DNA from: Notospermus geniculatus
Lineage: Eukaryota; Nemertea; Pilidiophora; Heteronemertea; Lineidae
Direction: 5' to 3'
Assembly: GCA_002633025.1 (NCBI GenBank)
Contig: NMRB01000049.1
Coordinates: 233,294-297,293 of the forward strand
DNA: 64,000 nt
Shown: positions 56,679-64,000 of the stretch, in pieces
Layout: every line of letters starts with the position of its first letter
Numbering within the stretch: position 1 is the stretch's first letter
The notes under the pieces: generated by a model
The model's input: the letters and a program-made list of their open reading frames with translations, nothing else
What the model was told of the DNA's origin: nothing
Database searches by the model: none
Made by a program: the position numbers and the translations under genes

Positions 56679-59096
56679 TTACCAACTGCCATGTAACTTA
56701 AAAGATGACAGCCTCAGATGGCAGAGACAAAGAGGTCAAGGTCACAGTAGAATCTCTCCCCCGTAGACATCTATGGACCGACAGATGCCACACTCACAGA
56801 GGGGTCCTGATTACAGAGTAAAGTGAATGAAGGAAAATTTGGTATTCGAATAGGGATGTCAGTGTTATTTTCCCCATTTGCTTCTCCCAGTCTGGTGCTG
56901 CCACTTATTGAGTTCGAAAGTACCTTTGAGAAGCGGGCTATGTGTAATAAGGAACTGGACAGTGTGTCCTATTTCAAATTGTGCTGAGAAAGTTAATTGG
57001 AGGATTAGGATAGACATCTGTACAGAGATTGGACTAATCCACACAGTCCTTGATCTGCAATTAGCATGGCTTTATCAGGTTTAAAATTAGATTGGCCACG
57101 CCCATGACAGGAGTCTAATAGTTCAGTATACAACTTTTAGAAATGAAAAAAATACTCCTAAGTTTTCCACGAATGTGCTTTCTTGCCCAGTTACAAACAG
57201 ATGTTACCGTAAGTTCATAGGTTGGAAAGGGGGACATTTTCCAGGCTTCAATCAACATTAAACACGAATGTTGATTCTTTAAAATGCTATCACATGACCA
57301 TATCAAATATCGGCACCCAACGATTGCTTTAGGTTTTGTGTTGAAAATGATCAAATGATAAAATATCCACACGACTCGGGGGATTTTTTCGTGGTGACGT
57401 TCTGTGGAACATGCCATGGAAATTCAGTCCAGTGGAGTCCGACAGGTAGTGAATTAGCCGTGAAAAGTGGATGGGATTGGTTAAGAAATGTACAAAATAT
57501 TGTAAATAATTTAACTTGTATATAATTACAATTAAATTTATCCTGCTTCTAGGCTGTCTTGTGCATTAAAAGGCAGAGACATGTAAAGTTATTGCAAAGT
57601 TCATGATATTAAACATAATATTATTCTCATGTGTGATGGATGTTGGCAGTTTTTCCTCAGTACATGTTAGTACGCAGCATGAAGAGATGATATTTTTGAT
57701 GAGATGTCTTATATGGGTTTGGTTTGAGGTCGATAATTTCACCATCTAATGGGTCTTGTTTTGAATGGTTTACAAACTCTGACAAGCTTTGAATTTCTCT
57801 TCGTTTTGTTCTTTCAAAAATGTTTGCAAATAGCCTTTCCTCTTTGATTGCTTTGGCATTGCTGAGTTTCCTGTTAGTTGAGAATTTCCAGCACCCATTA
57901 ACACTTATGAATCATGGTTTAACCTGTTAACTGTATTATATTATGTAGATCGTTAATTGTTATAATGTACATGTATCTCACAAGAGCTTGATAGAATCAC
58001 CCAGTACATTCTGTACATGAGAGTGTGCATAAATGTACTACCGGTTGTGAATCTATCAAAGTGCTTGGAATCGAATTCAAGATGGTATTGTAAATAGCAT
58101 ATAATATATGTATTAGTCTTGTCCTATACAAGTTGATCAATCATAAAATGTAGTATTTCTCTTGCTAACAGTTTTTACTCTGTGGTTATCGAGAGGAGCA
58201 TTTGCGGGTATTTTGTACTTCATTGTTGGATGATATATGTAATTTTTTTTGTCCTAGTATTGTCACTGTTTTATCAGCGCATGGAGTGGTATCACAGGAA
58301 TCTCAGAATTGATTCTGAGGTGTGTATTGTGCAGGTTTATTGGGATATTTTCATTTTTCAATGGAATGAATTTAACCAGAAATCTATTGCTCCACGATGT
58401 TTCTGAGTGAACTTACCAGAAAATCTCATTGAGATGTGGTTTCTTCTTAGGCAACCATTGAGTTTACTGCCTGGGTGAGTCTTGAAACCAAACAATAGTA
58501 TCTAATCGTAAACTGCCTGTATTATTCTTAAAATTTGAATGATTCTGTAGTCAGGTGCTAGAGGTATTTACTTAATCATACTGCCTAAATGTCTCCAGTG
58601 TTAGTATTTTCAATGTTTGTGCAAATCAGACACCTGCCTTCCAGATATTTTTTGGCCAGTGTATATTCCTTGAAGGGTTGTTTCACAAGGGGGAGGGGTG
58701 CCACAGATTAAGAGCTTGGCTGACAGATGATCATTTTACACACTTACATGTAATATACTGCTCTCCAGTGGTAAAGGCAGTGTCATCAAGCAAGATTAGA
58801 AGTTGCGTGTTGTAGTTTACTATTCCTAAAAAGACATTCTACGTATTGTAAATCTTGAAATCTTTATGAAGAATATCAATTTAAAAATTCATTCTCTAGC
58901 TAGTCAGTAGGATTTTTGCTCACTTGGTCGACAGAGTACAGTTGTCAAGTATTATTTTGTATTGGCACAAGTAGTTCATACAGCCTGGCAAGAGGGGGGA
59001 GGTCAGAAAGAGGGCACAGATTTGCTGGGCTGTGACCTGTGATGGAAGATACCAAGAACTTCATGAAAATTATGTTTATAGGTTATCCTGAAATAT

Positions 59097-59217
59097 AGGG
59101 CCGTATTTTAGAACGTTCCTTAACATTAAGGTCCACCTTAAATCTATTGTTCTCGATGGTTTTACAATAGACTTAAGGTCAACCTTAATGTTAAGGAACG
59201 TTCTAAAATACGACCCA
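59097..59217. repeat. Long near-perfect inverted repeat with GGGCCGTATTTTAG ends
   Basis: Arms of about 50 bases: AGGGCCGTATTTTAGAACG on the left and CGTTCTAAAATACGACCC on the right, with a central AATCTATTG/CAATAGACT. ATAG flanks both sides. It would fold into one long hairpin. Confidence 0.8.
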
Positions 59218-59724
59218 TAGATTAGGGGTTTAAATGCTCTTTCTGGAAGAAATATACAAGCATGTATGTATATCAGTCATACTGTTACTAATCAAATTAT
59301 GAATATTATTTGAAATTATTGGTTACTAACTTAGCTTCTTATCATAGTGCTTTGAGTGCAGTATTTGCATCATCATTGGACTGTTTTGGCGGAATTGTAT
59401 GTATACATTGCAACATCTGTGGAAACCTACATGTCTGTTTCTGTATATGACAATGTCCATAGAAGGGTGCATACTTAAGTGTATTTCATATGCGTACAAG
59501 CGCAGTTCAACATCTATGGAAAGTTACCAACTTGTAAATTAAGCCTTGAAATGTTAAACATAGTTTTATATCTTGCTTCTTCCTTTCTAGTTGTTCGAAG
59601 TATTTAATGGTTTATTTGATCATATCACTGATACTGAAGCTAAATGCTTGGATTCCCTCATTATGAGTTCTCCAAGATCTTCATACAATAGAATCACACA
59701 ACTTTCCCTGTGTGTTCACTACTA

Positions 59725-59874
59725 CGAGTTCGCGATTAGCCATCTTGCCAAAATAAGGTCATTGCCATATGTGGATTTCCCTCACTTGGGAATGAGAGAA
59801 CCAATCATCTGTCATTCTGGAAGAGAGTTCCCATGGCGATGACTAATTTGGCAAGATGGCTGATAGCGGAACTC
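59725..59874. repeat. Inverted-repeat element with GCCATCTTGCCAAA arms
   Basis: Left GAGTTCGCGATTAGCCATCT and right AGATGGCTGATAGCGGAACT are inverted copies around about 90 bases. Probably a MITE. Confidence 0.6.
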
Positions 59875-60699
59875 ATCTGTAGTATACAGAAGATGTTGTC
59901 TTCTGAGATACAGTCACAACTGGAAAATGACATCACATACACTTATAAAATATCTAATCAATTCTTAGAGAAATTTGCATGTGATTCTATGTACTACTTG
60001 TTTCTGATAGTCAGTGCTTGTGGCAGCTAATATTCCTGGTGTCATAGCTTAACCAAACCTAGGGTGGTGTACTTGATTCAGTGTGATCAAAACCTCATGC
60101 ATCCTGAGGTTGTAGCCTCCCTCCCTCGTACCCTCCCTCTGAACCAAGCGCGAGTTGGGGAGCCGGTTGTGAAGACCCTGGGTGTGAGGATGCACCTTAT
60201 GAAGAACACACCGATTGAACAGTACTTCTAATCACAACATTTATGTCAATCATCTTAATCTTTTTCTCTTGTTAAATTCTGCTAGTCAGTAAATATAAAA
60301 GATTAACTGGATATTGGAGTTCGGCTTATTGTTTACTGTTTAGGGCCTACTATCAAACTGTGAGGACATGCACAGTGCAATAAAGGAGACATGATAATGT
60401 TTCCAACCAGCCCCTTGATGTCCATTGGTTTCTGGAGGTACTCACTTGATACCAAGCCCATGAACCTGACAACTGGAATAACCTACTTTAGGTCATTATC
60501 CACATGAAGGCAATCAATGGATACATGCATTACCAGTCTTCAAGACATATCAACTGAATGTCCATATATATACTAGTATCAGGCATAAATCAACCTCTGT
60601 AATGGTATGAGCAGTTGAACCAGCTGTCTAACCGGTATCCAGTGCAAGATTCCTGGGCCCATATTCATAATGAATATGGTCCATGGTCATCCCCACTGA

Positions 60700-61285
60700 C
60701 AAGGCCCCATTCACTGGATTGGATACCATTAATGTTAACACACAAGACAAGGTCCCATTGGATTCCATGGTTGATAACAGAGAGAAGGCCCATTGGATGT
60801 CCATATGTTAACAGAGACAAGGTCCCATTGGATGTCCATGGCAATAACAGAGACAGGGCCAATTGGATGTCCATGGTTGATAACAGAGACAAGGCCCCAT
60901 TGGATGTCCATAATGTTAACAGAGACAAGGTCCCATTGGATGTCCATGGCAATAACAGAGACAATTAAGGTCCATTGGATGGGAATGGTTGATAACAGAG
61001 ACAAGGCCCCATTGGATAGCCGTGGTTGACAACAGAGACAAGGCCGTCATGAGAGTGATGCACATGACAAGGCCCCATTGGATGTCCATGGTGGGTAGGC
61101 CTAGAGACAATACCACCCCATTGAATGTCCATATTGGTTATTGGTAACGTTATGACAAGGTCCCATGGCATTGGATGCCCATGGTTGTTACTACTGTAAC
61201 AGGGACGCATAAAATGCCCCATTGGATGAGAGAAATGAGGGCATGGGATGGTAACAAGAGACAAAGCCCCACTGGATGCCCCATA
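60700..61285. repeat. Minisatellite, period about 35-37 bp
   Basis: A dozen or more degenerate copies of a unit containing CCCATTGGATGTCCATGG and AACAGAGACAAGG. Unit length varies (35-37), so frames shift and the repetitive open frames on both strands are not genes. It decays toward the right end. A GGGCCCATATTCAT-type hairpin lies just before it (60655). Confidence 0.85.
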
Positions 61286-61751
61286 GTAACAGAATGCAGC
61301 TGACTGAGCGGGTATGATACTTTGTATATGCTTAACGTTGGTAGCACGCTGCCGCACTCTTGCAATAAACGTCATGACGGCCAACGGCTGCGTCATTGTT
61401 CTGCGTCAATACGTGCCGCACTTCATTCCAGCAGCGCATCCAGTTCACAACTGCCGGAAATTCGTTTTACTCTGCTGTTTCCCGCGTAATGGGTAAGGAA
61501 TCGGTATGATTTATGTTTTAAAGTTGGTGCACCTACCGCGCCCCTTCAAAACGGGAATCACTGCACTTTCTTTTAGTAAAAGGGATTTTAATTTTGAGAG
61601 TGCGGCCTGCGCTAGTGCGACTTATTTGCTCAATCTGGCAGCGTTTTGTAGAGAACGGACGAAGCCAAAGGAACCGTTTCATGTCTGTAACCCCTTTCCT
61701 TTTTCAGTGCGTACACTGGTACTAAGAGTTCCAAACGTTTCGAAAAACTAA

Positions 61752-62150
61752 ATGGCAGAAGCGTATTTGGCTTATCTGGACGCCTTGTCCCCGCCATCAC
61801 CGGTGACCACGCCCTACTGTGCAGACGTCACAACGTCCGAGCTTAAAACCATGCAGTTGACAGCAAAAACGTGCAAACGAGTTAATGCCAATGTCGCAGA
61901 ATTTCTGAAAAAGCAGCCATGTAAGAATATGAAGTTTATGATGATGGTAGACGACCCAGAACTGAATTTTGATCGGTCACCATTGCTTGGGTCTTGTCCC
62001 GATGTCGTCAGACACATCAAGCGCTGCTACCATGATAATTTCACATTGGCAACTGCTTGTCCGACGTGTTACAACCTTCAAAGGAACGACGGCAAAAGAA
62101 CTGGAAGAAGGAAACGACGGGCTGTTTGCAGTGAAAAGAAAGACGCATGA
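61752..62150 (+). CDS. Hypothetical protein, 132 residues
   Basis: An intact ATG-to-TGA frame in a stretch noticeably richer in CpG and balanced in codon use than its AT-rich surroundings, which suggests coding. The protein is small, has a Cys/His-bearing segment (CPDVVRHIKRCY, then CPTCYNL) and ends in a basic tail (GKRTGRRKRR) like a nuclear signal. I recognise no family. It could be a single-exon gene or the first exon of a longer one. A second frame stays open across its 3' end (to 62214), which is noted but unexplained. Confidence 0.35.
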   Translation: MAEAYLAYLDALSPPSPVTTPYCADVTTSELKTMQLTAKTCKRVNANVAEFLKKQPCKNMKFMMMVDDPELNFDRSPLLGSCPDVVRHIKRCYHDNFTLATACPTCYNLQRNDGKRTGRRKRRAVCSEKKDA

Positions 62151-63180
62151 TCCTTCAGACCACTCCGTTTTCGGGGAGGGCCGGGATAACGTTGTCAAGC
62201 TACATGTACTCTGAATCTATGTGTCATTCGCAATAGGGTATAAAACCACATAATGCTTATACTTCAAATCTGCAGACACTGCATTTGTATTGCAAAATTC
62301 AAGTAAAAGCATTTAGGCTACTACTCATTATTCATATGACCCCATGACATGCAATGACCAACTATCAAAACCTCCAGGACGACTGTTGATCTTACAAGGA
62401 CTTGCGCAAATATTTATCAGGCATCTGAAATAGGGCCTAATAGGTGTCCCTGTCATTCTTTACCTACAATGCAAGGTCGCAGCAAACAGGGTCCAATTAC
62501 CATGATTACCATCGAGTTTAACAATGCAAAGCATCACAACAGCAATCAATTCATTTTGCACTCATCATGCTCATAGTGTGATACAAGCAAGTTATGTGGT
62601 ACATTCAGCAATATGAGAAACTGGCATCCCATACATGCCATACAATCATGTACTCATGCTGAAAACAGGAACAGAAGAAAGATAATACACACAAGACATT
62701 TTGAATATGGTGTTTAAAATATTATCAGCAACAAGACAAAAACATGAAAGACACTCTCATCTTCACTGAATTACCATGGGAGAAATGGAGAAACACCAAG
62801 ACGACACTCCAAAGCAATGAATATTGTGATGAAAATATGCATACAAAAGTATGAAAATTGTCATGACAAAAAGCTACATGTACATATAAAAATATGATTT
62901 ACAAACAAAGAATACATTTTCCCCATAAACATTCTGAAAGGAGGGCAAGTATTAATGGTAGGACAGCACAAAAATATCGACTAGAATATAGAAGTACAAC
63001 AGGTACATTTATATTCAGAGGAGCAAATCCAGTTAGCAGTAAGAATGAATATTGAATAGCATAATGAAATATAACTTTATTGTATAAGCGTATGTGTACA
63101 TTTGTATGAATGAGTATTGCAAACCCATTCAACATCAACATTTGCAAAATAAATCTGGATTGGATTTCAAGTCGTCCTCA
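62151..63180. other. Intergenic region and UROS 3' UTR
   Basis: AT-rich. The right part (about 63060-63180) should be UROS 3' UTR. No other gene is seen. Confidence 0.45.
63076..63081 (-). terminator. UROS: AATAAA polyadenylation signal of UROS
   Basis: On the - strand AATAAA lies about 100 bases after the UROS stop codon. Confidence 0.5.
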
Positions 63181-63898
63181 TCACAAAGAGTTGCACTTCT
63201 TCAATACACGAATGATCTCCTCTATCACACCCTCCTTTGTTGGTTTCTTTGCTTCACCTTCAACAGGCATTGCTTGCTTCTCAAGCTCAGCTGTAGTAGA
63301 CGGGCCCATTGAAATGTACTGAAATTGATGAAATACATGATGTGAATTGAAGTCAACACATCTCATCCCACTTTATGTTGGTATTACTGGCACTAGGCAC
63401 AAGCCTACTGCACCATATAAAACCCTAGGCATATTAATAATAATTCAATAATTTAGACATCCGAAGTCCCAGAATCACTATTCAATGTGGCTCATGCTGT
63501 ACCTTGGTCCTGCTAGCAATTTTTAATTCTTCCAGCAAATGCTTGGTAAACTGAACACCAGAAGGGCTGAAGTACGACACCAACTCAGGAATACCCTGGA
63601 AAATTAAAAGAACAAACAGGTACATGTATATTCTGACTCCTTTTGCTGCACTTGGCATCTCAATAGATACGAGCACTAAAAAGGAAAATGATCTACTTTT
63701 ATAAATACCAATGCCAATTTGTTCTCACCTCTTTTTCAATAAGATCTTGCAAGTTTTTTCTGATATCTGGATTTGGGGCAGTCTCGTAAACAACCAAATT
63801 CTCAACAGAGTAACCATTCTCTTTTAACTTGCGTGGTATTGTTTCTTTTCTTAGATTGCCACAGGGAAAGAATACTGGTCGAGTTTCTCCAGCAATTT
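63181..63898 (-). CDS. UROS: Uroporphyrinogen-III synthase (UROS), last three exons
   Basis: Fourth enzyme of haem synthesis: cyclises hydroxymethylbilane to uroporphyrinogen III in the cytosol. Three exons on the - strand: 63729-63898 (contains RPVFFPCGNLRKETIPRKL and NLVVYETAPNP), 63503-63595 (GIPELVSYFSPSGVQFTKHL), and 63181-63318 (YISMGPSTTAELEKQAMPVE, ending KKCNSL). Introns are GT-AG and in frame. FFPCGN, YFSPSG and the GPST segment correspond to conserved active-site-cleft motifs of UROS. The 5' half of the gene lies beyond the right edge. Convergent with nothing in the window. Confidence 0.93.
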
Positions 63899-64000
63899 CT
63901 GAAAATGTACGACAAATGCACCAGAACACCTCACTGATTAGCCAAGAAATATTCTTGTCAGCAATTTGACTTCTGACTTGAAAGTTTTACCAAAATACAA

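Larger units (their letters stand above)
56679..60654. other. Non-coding, repeats only
   Basis: Likely 3' UTR at the left, then AT-rich sequence with no gene recognised. Two inverted-repeat elements are listed separately. Confidence 0.45.

Noticed and set aside
60615-61365. Open frames on both strands in the minisatellite
   Set aside because: Repetitive translations of a 35-37 bp tandem repeat with shifting frames.

Overview
This is a stretch of an animal genome. Genes are split by GT-AG introns, intergenic DNA is crowded with inverted-repeat (MITE-like) elements, and there is one long, apparently intact non-LTR retrotransposon. The protein-coding genes are animal type: CCT7, INPP5A with a CaaX tail, UROS, NFIL3-like bZIP factors and a replication-type histone H1 with a 3' stem-loop. 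The repeat landscape and the divergence between duplicated segments fit a highly heterozygous marine invertebrate. I cannot name the phylum.

Layout. 1-5.8 kb is mostly repeats, possibly with the 3' end of an upstream + strand gene. 5.9-11.1 kb is a - strand gene whose single coding exon encodes a protein with two bZIP domains. Its 5' UTR exon is about 3.3 kb upstream, beside an E-box and a D-box-like site. 11.2-14.8 kb carries a second, divergently oriented NFIL3-like bZIP gene; its 3' region holds three degenerate ~210-bp hairpin-bearing units. 14.88-15.48 kb is a histone H1 gene (- strand). 15.98-22.49 kb is a CR1/L2-like retrotransposon. Its ORF1 combines a DnaJ (J) domain, PHD finger, coiled coil and SGNH esterase; ORF2 is an APE endonuclease plus reverse transcriptase. 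23.28-26.95 kb is CCT7, with several exons missing at an assembly gap (N at 24587). 28.15-52.12 kb is INPP5A, whose exons 5-16 are present twice in a ~4.37-kb direct duplication; a phase-compatible alternative last exon lies at 56.49 kb. 56.7-61.3 kb is repeat-rich. 61.75-62.15 kb is an unrecognised ORF. 63.18-63.90 kb holds the last three exons of UROS (- strand), which runs off the right edge.

The genes do not form an obvious pathway. The most distinctive signal is a short palindrome, TACCGGTA, found 18 times by hand count where base composition predicts about one. Comparison of duplicated segments shows CCGGTA (or CCGTA, CGGTA) present in one copy and absent from the other, always directly after a TA. 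This looks like excision footprints of a TA-targeting DNA transposon, or an unknown micro-insertion process. The single-base N runs at 24587 and 39513, and both duplications, suggest that part of the structure may come from haplotype-merging assembly.
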